A stretch of DNA of 64,000 nucleotides from positions 140,686 to 204,685 of IMG/VR virus record IMGVR_UViG_3300018962_000001; one strand, given 5' to 3'. The position numbers and the translations under genes are program-made. Positions 51,982 through 60,089 of this stretch are shown one piece after another. This DNA is from a virus. Positions within the stretch are counted from its first letter, which is position 1. Every line of letters begins with the position of its first letter. The notes beneath the pieces were generated by a model. The model ran no database searches and was not told the origin of the DNA. It was given only the letters and a program-made list of their open reading frames with translations.

Positions 51982-52419
51982 TCAGGATGGGGGAGTCGGG
52001 GCAATTAAGGGCGGACAGGACTCGACGATTTCGGCATGATCAAGGGAGACCGCCCCTCCTGGCGTGGACGCCCAGGTAACGCGATAGCCCTGCATCGTCG
52101 GATCTTCAAAGACCTGCGCGCGGGAGCCTTTCCAGATCGTCTCACCGAGATAGATCAGGGGGGCATGCGGCGACCGCGCCTCAGTATCCTGATCCCCCAG
52201 GTGCCAGGCCGCCAGGCCGGTGATCCCGCCATGCCGCTGCACCATACGCAGCCCTTCTTCCAGCGCAAACGCCTCGATCTGGCCTGCGGCCCACTCGTCG
52301 TTGGTCGGCACGGTCCATGACCCGGTGGCCTGCGGGATCTCAGCCTCCCAATACGTTACGTCCTGCCGCTGCGTATAGCTCGATCCATCGGCAAAATCGA
52401 ACCGAAAAAAATACGCCAT
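51982..52419 (-). CDS. Unknown protein
   Basis: 145 residues. An FFRFDFADGSSYTQRQDVTYW N-terminus (shown in part), a helical middle and a DDPTMQGYRVTWASTP beta end, ending IAPTPPS. Followed by a good terminator. Function unknown. Confidence 0.6.
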   Translation of the reverse strand: MAYFFRFDFADGSSYTQRQDVTYWEAEIPQATGSWTVPTNDEWAAGQIEAFALEEGLRMVQRHGGITGLAAWHLGDQDTEARSPHAPLIYLGETIWKGSRAQVFEDPTMQGYRVTWASTPGGAVSLDHAEIVESCPPLIAPTPPS

Positions 52420-52431
52420 GTTTCCTCCTGA

Positions 52432-52845
52432 TCAGGACCGGGGCAAGCGGAGCGCTGCCTCGATCTCCTCGGCGCTGAGTGGCTGCATCACGGTGACGCA
52501 ACGATCGAGCGCTTGCCAGCCAATCCACCAATCGGAACCGGGAGCCAGCGTCAAATCCCGCACGCGATTCCCGCCGGTATAGCCAAACCACGTCGCCAAG
52601 GTCCACACCGCATGGTTGCCCGGCCTCTGGCCGCCGGGCAAGGAGATGCGCAGATGCCGATAGACTCCGTGGGGCCGCTCCGCCAGATAGAAAACACAAC
52701 GGTAACTTCCGACCAGACAGGCATGGCGACCATGATCCCCCGGTGGTGGCGATCCGGCCACGGCGCGATGCCAGCGCTGCTGGGGGGTTGCCCAGGATCG
52801 GACGCGGGTGATGCGCGCAAGCGCGTGCGGCGAGCTTTCTAGCAT
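52432..52845 (-). CDS. Unknown protein
   Basis: 137 residues. The ATG at 52,845 overlaps the preceding TAG (ATGCTAG). Beta/alpha with SYRCVFYLAERPHGVYRHLRISLPGG (in part) and GWQALDRCVTVMQPL. No family was recognised. Confidence 0.55.
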   Translation of the reverse strand: MLESSPHALARITRVRSWATPQQRWHRAVAGSPPPGDHGRHACLVGSYRCVFYLAERPHGVYRHLRISLPGGQRPGNHAVWTLATWFGYTGGNRVRDLTLAPGSDWWIGWQALDRCVTVMQPLSAEEIEAALRLPRS

Positions 52846-53186
52846 TCGGGCCGACTCCGGGGCGACTCGATCCAGGTCACCGTCCCGGCGGCGATGCAAC
52901 TCGCCAGGAGCACCTGCCGCAGCGACCAGCCGCGCACGCGCCCGACCTGGCCGACAATCAGGCCAGCTCCGTAGCCCAGGAGCCGCCGTCGCCACCGCCG
53001 CCCCGCTGCGGTGATCCCGCGCTCCGGCGTCCACAGGCCCAGATCAACGGCATAGGCACAGAGCACGACCGTCCGCCAGTGCCGCCAGCGACTCCAGGGG
53101 AAGCTCGCGGCAGTATTGGGTCCCATCGTTGCAATGAATCGTGCGCCGTGGGCAAGCCAGCGCCCCCGCTCAAGCAGCTTGTTCAT
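52839..53186 (-). CDS. Basic Arg/Trp-rich protein, unknown
   Basis: 115 residues. Basic and Trp/Arg-rich (SRWRHWRTVVLCAYAVDLGLW), then LLGYGAGLIVGQVGRVRGW, then a hydrophobic segment VLLASCIAAGTVTW. It could be a membrane-associated or small structural protein. Confidence 0.5.
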   Translation of the reverse strand: MNKLLERGRWLAHGARFIATMGPNTAASFPWSRWRHWRTVVLCAYAVDLGLWTPERGITAAGRRWRRRLLGYGAGLIVGQVGRVRGWSLRQVLLASCIAAGTVTWIESPRSRPEC

Positions 53187-53204
53187 CCATTCATCCTTCC
53201 ATGT

Positions 53205-53486
53205 TCACACATAGGTATCCAGGCCCAGGCGTTGCCGGACCTGGCGAATCCACCAGATCACCGTAATAAACTCAATGTGGAGGTGCCAGTGATAGCCTGC
53301 CGGATGCCCAGGCCGAACGTCAAGCCGGGTGGTCAGCACCTGGATTCGGAGTTGGCAGTCACACCACGTCGTGAACGCAGTGAGTGAATCTCGATAGGCC
53401 GTCGCGAAATCGGCGGCCTTGCCATGCAGATCAGCGACATAGGGGACCAGATAGACCGGATTCTGGTCGGCGGGAAGAACCGCCAT
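53205..53486 (-). CDS. Unknown protein
   Basis: 93 residues. MAVLPADQNPVYLVPYVADL, then FTTWCDCQLRIQVLTTRLDV and HLHIEFITVIWWIRQVRQRL. A single WCDC pair could bind metal. Confidence 0.5.
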   Translation of the reverse strand: MAVLPADQNPVYLVPYVADLHGKAADFATAYRDSLTAFTTWCDCQLRIQVLTTRLDVRPGHPAGYHWHLHIEFITVIWWIRQVRQRLGLDTYV

Positions 53487-53496
53487 AGTGTCCTCC

Positions 53497-53841
53497 TTAC
53501 TGGGGCATTTCCGTCGACTGAGCCAGCAAGAATCGTTGCACCACGGAGGGAGCCGACTCCGTAGGGAGGAGCGCCCCGTCAGACTCAAGCCACTCCGCGA
53601 AGCGATGCACCAGCGCAGTGGCCTGGTCCTCAGCTGCACGGCCCTCTGGCGGGGACTCCTGCGCGCACGTTGGGCACCGCCACTGGCCCCTCGCATCAGC
53701 GATCCAGCCCTCGCGCTCCCACACCGCCAGCGCCGCCGCCGCCGATCGCCCCTGTTGCAAGACATCCGCCGTGGTCGGACACGTCAGACAGTGAATCCGT
53801 ATCAGGCGGACCCATCCCCCTGCAAGCACTAGCTTCCCCAT
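53497..53841 (-). CDS. Zinc-binding protein
   Basis: 114 residues. Two Cys pairs: IHCLTCPTTADVLQQG, then GQWRCPTCAQESPPEG, 30 residues apart, fitting a zinc ribbon. Helices between. Probably a nucleic-acid or protein adaptor. Confidence 0.55.
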   Translation of the reverse strand: MGKLVLAGGWVRLIRIHCLTCPTTADVLQQGRSAAAALAVWEREGWIADARGQWRCPTCAQESPPEGRAAEDQATALVHRFAEWLESDGALLPTESAPSVVQRFLLAQSTEMPQ

Positions 53842-53855
53842 AACTCCTCCACGTG

Positions 53856-54314
53856 TCACCGTATCCCAGATGCCTGCTTTCGTCCTAAACACCGCAGACA
53901 CAAGGGGTGCAGATTAGCGCGCCGATTTCGTCCGCCGCGTTCCAACGGAATCAGATGCTGGAGATACAGCCGCTCTCCCTCCGCTCGGCACCACCCACAT
54001 CGGTTCCCATACAAGGCCAAACAGGCATCCCAATCCTCAACGGTAATGCGCTCGGCAAGTCCCCGGAGCGCCGCCCGCTGGTTGGCTGCCGCAACATCAT
54101 AATAATCGCCCATTGGGCGGCGCGCTGGCACAACGGGCGGCATAGTCGGCGTGCCCACCGTGATCCTCGCCCGATCCCGTGGGATCGGCGTGGGATCGGG
54201 ATCGGCGTGCGCTGCCAGGCAGCGATCACACCAGCACTTGAATCCATGCGCGGTGCGACGATTCTCGTGGTTCACGCGCTCCCCATATGCCCGCCAGCAC
54301 CGATAACAACCCAC
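53856..54314 (-). CDS. HNH endonuclease (large)
   Basis: 152 residues, with GTG at 54,314 supported by AGGACGG upstream. An N-terminal zinc-like part (GCYRCWRAYGERVN, then FKCWCDRCL) precedes the HNH: YGNRCGWCRAEGERLYLQHLIPLERGG, NRRANLHPLCLRC, GRK (shown in pieces). The first Cys pair binds zinc; the H in LQHLIP and the N and H in NLHPLC are the catalytic and metal positions. It could be the terminase-linked HNH of phage packaging, or homing. Confidence 0.8.
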   Translation of the reverse strand: MGCYRCWRAYGERVNHENRRTAHGFKCWCDRCLAAHADPDPTPIPRDRARITVGTPTMPPVVPARRPMGDYYDVAAANQRAALRGLAERITVEDWDACLALYGNRCGWCRAEGERLYLQHLIPLERGGRNRRANLHPLCLRCLGRKQASGIR

Positions 54315-54316
54315 GC

Positions 54317-55021
54317 TTAGCCGTCCTGTTCCGCCCGATAGCGCGCGCCAATCCCAGTCAGAGCAGACCACGGAGCTTCCGTGGCAGCCCAGGCCCGAAT
54401 CTCCGCCAGCAGATTCAGCGCTTCCACCGTTTCGGCGGCATCCGTTGCCGCCGTCACCAACCCCCAGGTCCGATCGTCGCGGAAGATCAGGTGGACATCA
54501 CTGCCCGTCGCGACCAGCGCCGGATACGTCTCACAATGAAACGGCCCCGGTAGCCGGATTAATTGTGCGGGACCACCGTAGGTTGCCGACACTTCCACCA
54601 GCCCCGGATCGATTCGCATCCAGGCTTTCGGCGGAAACCACTCGGCATCCACTCCGGCGGCGGCGGCGGCGGCGCTTAAGACCGCATCTGGGCGATAATC
54701 GGTCGCGACCAAGCGATCCGGGCCGGGAGTATCCGCCCACGGATCGGCGGGATTCCAGACCACGGGAGTCTCACGAAACCACCGATCGATCTCGCGGGCC
54801 AACGCCGACTCAAAACACGCCACCTGTTCCCCGGTTGGGATCGGTTCCGACCACAGCCGCTCCGCTGCCAATATCCCGATTGAGTCGGCCAGATCCCGTT
54901 TCGTTGGCGCTGCCTGGCGCAGCGCAATGCGCTGGATGATCTGATCAGCCCACCAGCGTGCTGCCGCGCGCACCTCCCGTGCCCACCGTGGATCACATGC
55001 TCCCTGCCTGGATTTCTCCAT
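54317..55021 (-). CDS. Unknown protein
   Basis: 234 residues. The first third is helical with a WW pair (VRAAARWWADQIIQRIALRQ), then ATERLWSEPIPTGEQVACFE and a beta part (SATYGGPAQLIRLPGPFHCE). The C-terminus is helical. It ends one codon before the HNH start. No family was recognised. Confidence 0.55.
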   Translation of the reverse strand: MEKSRQGACDPRWAREVRAAARWWADQIIQRIALRQAAPTKRDLADSIGILAAERLWSEPIPTGEQVACFESALAREIDRWFRETPVVWNPADPWADTPGPDRLVATDYRPDAVLSAAAAAAGVDAEWFPPKAWMRIDPGLVEVSATYGGPAQLIRLPGPFHCETYPALVATGSDVHLIFRDDRTWGLVTAATDAAETVEALNLLAEIRAWAATEAPWSALTGIGARYRAEQDG

Positions 55022-55094
55022 ACGTCGTGACTCCGATCTGTAAAGGATAAACCCCCCAAATCCCGGCTTTTTGGCCCTTAACGCTTGACACCGC

Positions 55095-55421
55095 TTAGGA
55101 TTCGTTCACCGCGCGGGCACGGCGCACCGGGATCATTAACTCGATCGCATGCTGCCGCTCAAACCGCTCGTACACGTGCGCGACCACACTCCCACCGTCC
55201 AGTTGCGCCGATCCAAGATACCGGCGCGGCAGCTCCGACATCGGCTTCCCGGTCCCGAAGGTTTCAATCCAGCGTTCTTCCGCCGGAAAATCGGTCTCCA
55301 CTTCTGCCCACAGACAGGCTTCGTTCTCCTGAGCCTGCACCGTGAGAATCTGCGCCCCGCGCGGCATCCTGATCGACTGGAGACTTTGCCGCGTGAGCGG
55401 ATATTTGTAGATGGTTCGCAT
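55095..55421 (-). CDS. DUF7352-type protein
   Basis: 108 residues. The opening TIYKYPLTRQSLQSIRMPRG and later ILTVQAQENEACLWAEVET and FGTGKPMSELPRRYLGSAQ follow the pattern of a phage/plasmid family of unknown role (DUF7352). Single small beta-rich domain. Confidence 0.75.
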   Translation of the reverse strand: MRTIYKYPLTRQSLQSIRMPRGAQILTVQAQENEACLWAEVETDFPAEERWIETFGTGKPMSELPRRYLGSAQLDGGSVVAHVYERFERQHAIELMIPVRRARAVNES

Positions 55422-55422
55422 A

Positions 55423-55692
55423 TTAATCCTGTTTCTCCCGCGCGGATTGCCGCGCGGTACGGCGATCCCGACGAGTCACAACAGCCTGCCGGACACCGCA
55501 CTGCTGACAGCGACGGCTGGTTTTCTGCTGGAGCGCCGTCGCTGCGACCTCGCGCTCCGCCCCACAGCTGCACCGACACCAATAGTACACTTTTGAGCTT
55601 GGACCGTAGGCACTGACCCGGTTGGGAAGCCGATGCAGCACCGTCCACTCGCCAATCACCTGCCCGCTCAGATCAACCGCCCGGAGTGGCAT
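55423..55692 (-). CDS. Zinc-ribbon protein (AP2-associated type)
   Basis: 89 residues from ATG 55,692. VIGEWTVLHRLPNR, YYWCRCSCGAEREVAATAL and SRRCQQCGVRQ follow the layout of zinc-ribbon domains found next to AP2 or HNH homing-nuclease DNA-binding parts. Basic C-terminus. It starts inside the preceding gene by 20 bp. Confidence 0.65.
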   Translation of the reverse strand: MPLRAVDLSGQVIGEWTVLHRLPNRVSAYGPSSKVYYWCRCSCGAEREVAATALQQKTSRRCQQCGVRQAVVTRRDRRTARQSAREKQD

Positions 55693-56452
55693 CCTGATCT
55701 CCTTCCTCCTTCGCCACCAGCGTCCACAGTGGATTTCCGTTGCCACTGGTGCCATCCTCGTTCCAGTGGTTCGACTGGCTCCACGCGGACCAGCCCGACC
55801 ACTGCGTGCTCCGCTGGAGCCGCGCAACCAGCTCAACCCGTTCGCCCTCCTGGGTCCGGTACCAGCCCGGCCCGGTGATGAACACCGGAGCCGGTGGTGC
55901 GGTGACCGTAATGGTCGCCTCCAACGACTCCCCCGCCGCCGAGGCAGCCAGCACCCGCGGCACTAGCTCGTCGAGGAGATAGGCAATCACCGCACGCCGA
56001 TCAGTCCCGCTGGTCAGGCCACTGGTGCGATCCGGCGCGACGATTTGCACCGCCACGAAACTCAGCAATCGACTGTCCGCCTCCCGCCTTTCGTTATCCC
56101 CACATTGGGGATGGTTTGGGGATAGTGGGGATGATTCGCGACCAAGCAGCAACCCTAGCGCGCTCCGCGCGCGCGCGCCCATATCGCCTGCTCCCAGGTC
56201 GGTATGCCCATACTCCGCAGCATATCCGTCCGGGTTGGCATACAAGCGCAACGCATCCACCACCGGGTCTTCTTGATCGCTATGGATGGTGATCGCCACC
56301 CGATTCGATCCGGTTGCCAGGGCGGCGGCGCGCACCCACCCGATGAGGTATCCGGCCAGCGCATCGTCGATTCCAGTCACTGCCGAGTCCAGCGTTACCT
56401 CCTGCCGCGATCCAAGGGTCGGATCAGAGATAATAATCGTTAGCTCATCCAT
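55673..56452 (-). CDS. Unknown protein; paralog of 57,333 gene
   Basis: 259 residues. It contains an N-terminal region with DALRLYANPDGYAAEYGHTD and GARARSALGLLLG, matching the gene at 57,333. A second region (FVAVQIVAPDRTSGL...) and a C-terminal WSGWSAWSQSNHWNE domain are unique. A duplicate-plus-fusion origin is inferred. Function unknown. Confidence 0.55.
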   Translation of the reverse strand: MDELTIIISDPTLGSRQEVTLDSAVTGIDDALAGYLIGWVRAAALATGSNRVAITIHSDQEDPVVDALRLYANPDGYAAEYGHTDLGAGDMGARARSALGLLLGRESSPLSPNHPQCGDNERREADSRLLSFVAVQIVAPDRTSGLTSGTDRRAVIAYLLDELVPRVLAASAAGESLEATITVTAPPAPVFITGPGWYRTQEGERVELVARLQRSTQWSGWSAWSQSNHWNEDGTSGNGNPLWTLVAKEEGDQDATPGG

Positions 56453-56508
56453 TGGCTCCTCCCTCCAGGGCCGAGATACTCCGAATCGGACATTCTAAGG
56501 CGGATATT

Positions 56509-56955
56509 TTACTCGTCGCGGGCCGGGGTCCGCCACCGGGTCCGTTCCCCCTGCTCACGGGCCTTCCGGGCCAACGCTAACGCCCGCTGCTCACCATGAC
56601 GCGGGATGGAAAACTTGGTCCGTCGTTGCTTGCCAGTGGTTGTGGTCCAGGTGGCCTCGTAGTATTCGGTATGGCCTTCGCGCCGCCGCCGAACACCGGG
56701 CACGCCCGTGGAAGAATGGATGATCCCCAGCACCTGCCGCTCGGTGCGCGGCTTGCCAATATCGCGCTCGGTCGCATTGCGCCAGTCGAGCGCGGCCCCC
56801 AAGGCCGCTAACCGATCGCCATAGACCTGATCCGAGAAGAACTTGGAGCGACGTTCGCCTTTCCATTGAATGCGCACAAAATATCCATGCGTTCCCTTGG
56901 CGGCACGGTCGATGCGCGTCAGGTTCTTGTGCTTAACGGTGCGTGGTCGCTTCAT
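56509..56955 (-). CDS. Tandem AP2-like DNA-binding protein
   Basis: 148 residues. Two AP2-like units: the first begins NLTRIDRAAKGTHGYFVRIQW and ends DRLAALGAALDWRN; the second begins STGVPGVRRRREGHTEYYEAT and ends RALALARKAREQGERTRW. Each has three beta strands with an Arg/Trp pattern and a helix. Such pairs bind DNA and are common in phage homing nucleases; no nuclease domain is attached. ATGA overlap with the preceding gene. Confidence 0.8.
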   Translation of the reverse strand: MKRPRTVKHKNLTRIDRAAKGTHGYFVRIQWKGERRSKFFSDQVYGDRLAALGAALDWRNATERDIGKPRTERQVLGIIHSSTGVPGVRRRREGHTEYYEATWTTTTGKQRRTKFSIPRHGEQRALALARKAREQGERTRWRTPARDE

Positions 56956-57200
56956 AGCATCCTCCGCGACATCATCGGAAGCACGACATACACGCCATAG
57001 GCATCGGAGTCGTTCGCAAGCTCCTGCCAACACGCAGCTTCGGTGGGGTGATCCTCGAATCGACCGTAGGGACCGCCATACCCACTTTGCTGCGGCTCCT
57101 TCAGCAACCCTTCCCGGATCTCATAGATCCGGTACCAGACGCGGACGTTGGATGGTGGCCCGGATGGCGATTCGGGCACTGATTCCGGCGGTTGACACAT
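56952..57200 (-). CDS. Small protein, unknown
   Basis: 82 residues from ATG 57,200; GAAAGGAT lies about ten bases upstream, the same site type as the cassettes at 60,000-61,000. Contains VWYRIYEIREGLLKEP and EAACWQELANDSDAYGVYV. ATGA overlap with the AP2 gene. Confidence 0.5.
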   Translation of the reverse strand: MCQPPESVPESPSGPPSNVRVWYRIYEIREGLLKEPQQSGYGGPYGRFEDHPTEAACWQELANDSDAYGVYVVLPMMSRRML

Positions 57201-57332
57201 GGGCAAGTAATCCTTTCGTGCCCCTGGCGATACCGTCAAGGGGTCATAAACGATGCGGAAGTTTTAATCCCCCCCCGCGCAGGGCGGCAACGCGATTCAA
57301 GCAAAAACCTTACAAATAACGAGGTTCGGGCC

Positions 57333-57659
57333 TTAGCGTGCCTCCTGCGCCCCCAACAAGGCCATTAACGCAGCCTGGGCGCGCTGACCCCCATCGCCGG
57401 TTGCCAGGTCGGTATGCCCATGCTGATCGTAATAGGCATTAAGGTCCGCGTAGAAGCGTAGGGCGTCGATACACGCGGTGATCGCATCAGAATTGACCTG
57501 AATCAGCACATGGAGGCGGAGACCAATCAGGCGGGCAGCAACCAACTGTGGGAGGACATGCTCCCGCAGGTACACGTCGGTTGCTTCAGTATCCGCGAGC
57601 ACCTGCCGCCGGTGCGATTGGGTGTGCGGATCGATGATGAGGCATTCAATGTCGGCCAT
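57333..57659 (-). CDS. Unknown protein; paralog of the N-terminal part of 55,673 gene
   Basis: 108 residues. IECLIIDPHTQSHRRQVLAD, a helix, then DALRFYADLNAYYDQHGHTD, TGDGGQRAQAALMALLG. Compare the gene at 55,673-56,452. GAGGACC precedes ATG 57,659. Unknown function. Confidence 0.6.
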   Translation of the reverse strand: MADIECLIIDPHTQSHRRQVLADTEATDVYLREHVLPQLVAARLIGLRLHVLIQVNSDAITACIDALRFYADLNAYYDQHGHTDLATGDGGQRAQAALMALLGAQEAR

Positions 57660-57755
57660 CGTGGTCCTCGCGTTCAGGTCGATGCGGGAGGAATTGCTCC
57701 CCCCCGCGCTCAGATCAAACATCCAGCAAGTCAAAAATTCGTATAGTTAGGATAG

Positions 57756-57787
57756 GGGGGGATTCGGGCGCGGTACCCGAATCCCCC
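57756..57787. terminator. GGGGGATTCGGG / CCCGAATCCCCC hairpin
   Basis: Arms GGGGGATTCGGG and CCCGAATCCCCC flank a short loop, 9 bp downstream of the stop of the gene at 57,796. Each gene of this right-hand module has such a strong hairpin on its 3' side. Confidence 0.55.
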
Positions 57788-57795
57788 GATCGATT

Positions 57796-58170
57796 CTAGC
57801 GCGGGCGGAAAAAATCGCCGCGCGCGATCGCGCTATCGATCGGCGCGGCGATCGGATCGTTTAATTCGCCGCGCCCCGATCGGGTATTTTCGTAGGCGGC
57901 GGCGGCGGCGGGTAGCGGGCGGCGATTCGCGCGCGCCCAAATTTTATCCGCGCGATCGATACCGCGATTCGCGGCGGCGTACGCGGCGGAATCGGATAGT
58001 AGATCCGGGCGGGCGTAAAATTCGGCGGCGGCTAGTACGATCGGATCGGGGTAAAAATCGCGGCGATCGATAATTAAGCCGTTAAGCGCGTAGCGTAGAT
58101 AAATTTGGGCGGCGGCGGATTCGATTCGGGCTAGGATCGTAGCGGTAGCGGTAGCGGTAGCGGTAGTCAT
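57796..58170 (-). CDS. CA/TG-poor cassette gene 1
   Basis: 124 residues, starting with a run of Thr-Ala pairs. Ala, Arg, Asp, Tyr and Ile are abundant; Val, His and Cys are absent or nearly so, and Met is only the start. Leu is mostly encoded by CTA or TTA. Only about three CA or TG steps occur in the coding region. A strong promoter (58,222-58,250), a shared leader and a 3' hairpin make it a single-gene unit. It is not a shadow frame, because the matching regulatory pattern recurs for other genes. Function unknown; AAAEFYARPDLL recalls the DALRFYAD segment of the neighbouring paralogs. Confidence 0.55.
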   Translation of the reverse strand: MTTATATATATILARIESAAAQIYLRYALNGLIIDRRDFYPDPIVLAAAEFYARPDLLSDSAAYAAANRGIDRADKIWARANRRPLPAAAAAYENTRSGRGELNDPIAAPIDSAIARGDFFRPR

Positions 58171-58221
58171 TTTGGTATCCCCTAGTAGCGGCGCGGCGGG
58201 CGCGATTCATTTGATAGGTAT

Positions 58222-58250
58222 AGTATAGCGTATATCGGCGCGCTAGTCAA
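58222..58250 (-). promoter_or_regulatory. Promoter of CA/TG-poor gene 1
   Basis: -35 TTGACT (58,245-58,250), spacer AGCGCGCCGATATACGC (17 bp), -10 TATACT (58,222-58,227). Followed by the leader ATCAAATGAATCG and an AGGGGATAC near the start codon. Confidence 0.8.
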
Positions 58251-58340
58251 TCAAAATCTAGTAAAAATAGCGGCGGATTTTGTATAGATATATTAACTAT
58301 ATCTAGGCGGATCGGGCGCGCTAGGCGGCGCGCTAGGGGC

Positions 58341-58366
58341 GATAGGGGCGCTATCCGCGCCCCTAT
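58341..58366. terminator. ATAGGGGCG / CGCCCCTAT hairpin
   Basis: Nine-bp arms around CTATCCG, about 24 bp past the stop of the gene at 58,390. No U-tract. Confidence 0.45.
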
Positions 58367-58389
58367 ACGCGATCGGGGGATACGCGGCG

Positions 58390-59043
58390 CTACGCGGCGC
58401 GGGTAGCCTTAAGGCCCGTCTTAACCGTACCGTGCCCCTTAATTTCTACCGCGATCGGCGTATCGCGTACTACGCGGGCGCGTACCGTATAGCGGATACG
58501 GGTAGCGGTACGATCCGCTACGATCGCCTTAATTTCGCCGTAGATCGCGCCGCCGGTAGCGGCTATATCGCGGATAAAATCGGCGCGGGCGCTATCGATC
58601 GTACTATCGATCGGGCGGCTATAGCGGATAAATTCGGATCGGGCGCATTTCGGTACCGCTACCGGATAGACGCGGGCGCGGCGGGCGCTAGGCGCTACGG
58701 GCGCGGGCGCTACGGGCGCGGGCGCGGTATAGATCCGGGCGCGGCGCGGGCTATCGTAGGCATGCGATAGTAGGCGGGCGATTCGGGCGCGGCGGGCGGA
58801 TTCGTAGCGGGCGGCGGCGCGGCGGGCATTAATTTCTAGCGATTCGCGGGCGTACGTACTAGCCGGATAGGTACCCGCCGAAAATTCGCGCCCGGTACGC
58901 GGATCGGTTAAGTAGGCCGTATTTTCAAATTGGCCGGGATTCGGGCGGCGGCGATCGTAGCGAATCGCGTAGGTAGTACCGTTAATTTCGATCGTAGCGG
59001 CGGCGGCGGATTTTTTGGCGGCGGTAGTAGCGGTAGTAGTCAT
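58390..59043 (-). CDS. CA/TG-poor cassette gene 2
   Basis: 217 residues, Arg/Ala/Tyr/Ile-rich. ATIEINGTTYAIRYDRRRPN, NTAYLTDPRTGREFSAGTYP, a PAPVAPAPVAP linker, and a final VEIKGHGTVKTGLKATRAA. Only about 8 CA/TG steps in 650 bp. Its promoter at 59,102-59,130 and leader repeat those of gene 1, and its upstream region (ATTTTGTATAG, TTTACCAAAT) is a near copy. Two folded domains are likely: a beta-rich one and a basic C-terminal one. Function unknown. Confidence 0.6.
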   Translation of the reverse strand: MTTTATTAAKKSAAAATIEINGTTYAIRYDRRRPNPGQFENTAYLTDPRTGREFSAGTYPASTYARESLEINARRAAARYESARRARIARLLSHAYDSPRRARIYTAPAPVAPAPVAPSARRARVYPVAVPKCARSEFIRYSRPIDSTIDSARADFIRDIAATGGAIYGEIKAIVADRTATRIRYTVRARVVRDTPIAVEIKGHGTVKTGLKATRAA

Positions 59044-59101
59044 TTCCGTATCCCCTAGATACTAGGCCGCTATCGGTAGCGGCGATTCATTTGATAGCGG
59101 T

Positions 59102-59130
59102 AGTATAGCGCGTATCGGCGCGTACGTCAA
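59102..59130 (-). promoter_or_regulatory. Promoter of CA/TG-poor gene 2
   Basis: -35 TTGACG (59,125-59,130), 17-bp spacer TACGCGCCGATACGCGC, -10 TATACT (59,102-59,107). Upstream repeats of TTTACCAAATCTATAC resemble an UP element. Confidence 0.8.
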
Positions 59131-59299
59131 GTATAGATTTGGTAAAAATAGGCCGGATTTTGTATAGATTTGGTAAAAATTTTATACGGGTATGGTTGTA
59201 AAAAATCGGTAAAAAAGTACCGGAATCAACCGCCCGGATCGACATAAGGAGGCGCGCATGTGCGCGTGTGTGAGCGTGCGTGTGCGCGCCGATTCGCAC

Positions 59300-59480
59300 G
59301 TACGGCCAACCAGCCATTCTCAACGAAGCGCCTGCGCGTGCGCGTTGATACCCGCGTGCGGCCAACCAGCGATTCCCAACAAACCGCCTGCACGCATCCA
59401 TGAATACCCGCGTACGGCCAACCATGCAGTTCCGAGAATGTCCCTGCGCCCCTGTGTTGATGCCCGCGTGCGGCCAACCA
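59300..59480 (-). repeat. Four-copy tandem repeat with a 56-bp period
   Basis: The core GT(A/G)CGGCCAACCA starts at 59,300, 59,356, 59,412 and 59,468, each exactly 56 bp apart, followed by degenerate flanks (AGCATTCCCAAC-type). The period is not a multiple of three, so it is not a coding repeat. Related cores recur at 62,432, 62,474, 62,898 and 62,932. Iterons, partition sites or other protein-binding arrays are possible. Confidence 0.7.
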
Positions 59481-59487
59481 TCTATGG

Positions 59488-59775
59488 TCAGGGGAGCGGA
59501 TCAGGATCATGCCAGCCATGCGGGCTATCCGCATAACAACCACGAAACACCAACGAGTCCCCAAGCACCGACGCTTCCGCATCGGTTCGGCGCGTCTTGA
59601 TACGCCAACCCAACCGCCGACAAACGGCGACCATCTGCTCGAACTGGTCGGGCGCGGCCTGGATCGCCAGGCCGCCGGGCACGATGTCGGAGGAAATGCC
59701 AACCTCGGCCAAGGCCGCTTGCGCAGCACACGCCTGCTGATAGGTGCGCGGTTGAATGGTGTACTCTTTGGTCAT
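59488..59775 (-). CDS. Unknown protein
   Basis: 95 residues from ATG 59,775 with GAGGAG upstream. Amphipathic helices (QQACAAQAALAEVGISSDIV) and FEQMVAVCRRLGWRIKTRRT. Its 3' end runs into the 56-bp repeat array. Function unknown. Confidence 0.55.
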   Translation of the reverse strand: MTKEYTIQPRTYQQACAAQAALAEVGISSDIVPGGLAIQAAPDQFEQMVAVCRRLGWRIKTRRTDAEASVLGDSLVFRGCYADSPHGWHDPDPLP

Positions 59776-59805
59776 GGTCTAACTCCTCGGCAGAATCCCT
59801 GCCCG

Positions 59806-59840
59806 ATGCGAGGGCCGGTCGTTGTGATCGGCCCTCGGTA
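59806..59840. terminator. Hairpin after gene at 59,847
   Basis: Arms GAGGGCCG and CGGCCCTC lie just beyond the stop of the gene at 59,847, like the hairpins after other genes in this module. Confidence 0.45.
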
Positions 59841-59846
59841 CCCGAC

Positions 59847-60089
59847 CTACCAATCGTAGTCAGCAGCAATCGACACGAAGCTGGACGAGCCGACCGCGAA
59901 TGCGTGATCCTCAACACGGGAATCGGCATCGGTCGCAGCCTCGATCATGGTTGACAGCACCCAGCACTCGGCAGGATCGGTCGTTTCCGCGTGGGCGGCG
60001 GCGGCGGCGTCGAGCACTTCTTGCCGGGCGGCAGGACTCAACTTGGCGGCAAGGGCAAGCAAGGCAACATATTCGGTTGATGACCTCAT
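59847..60089 (-). CDS. Unknown protein
   Basis: 80 residues from ATG 60,089; GAAAGGA site in the leader. YVALLALAAKLSPAARQEVL and ECWVLSTMIEAATDADSR. Its promoter is at 60,139-60,167. Acidic; function unknown. Confidence 0.55.
   Translation of the reverse strand: MRSSTEYVALLALAAKLSPAARQEVLDAAAAAHAETTDPAECWVLSTMIEAATDADSRVEDHAFAVGSSSFVSIAADYDW

Larger units (their letters stand above)
59044..59487. other. Intergenic: promoter region of gene 2 and a 56-bp repeat array
   Basis: 444 bp without a gene. The left part (59,044-59,195) is the CA/TG-poor promoter region. The right part starts abruptly at about 59,240 with TG/CG-rich sequence and holds the four-copy 56-bp repeat array. Confidence 0.65.

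Noticed and set aside
57225-57245. TTGACG upstream of the gene at 57,200 as a full promoter
   Set aside because: The position 17 bp downstream reads AAAGGA, not a -10. It may be a decayed promoter.
58201-59200. A transposon or IS end near the CA/TG-poor boundaries
   Set aside because: No transposase, inverted ends or target duplication seen at about 57,750, 59,220 or 62,260.
59300-59480. Possible CRISPR array
   Set aside because: The repeat core is only about 13-15 bp and the regions between copies are themselves similar, so it is a plain tandem repeat.
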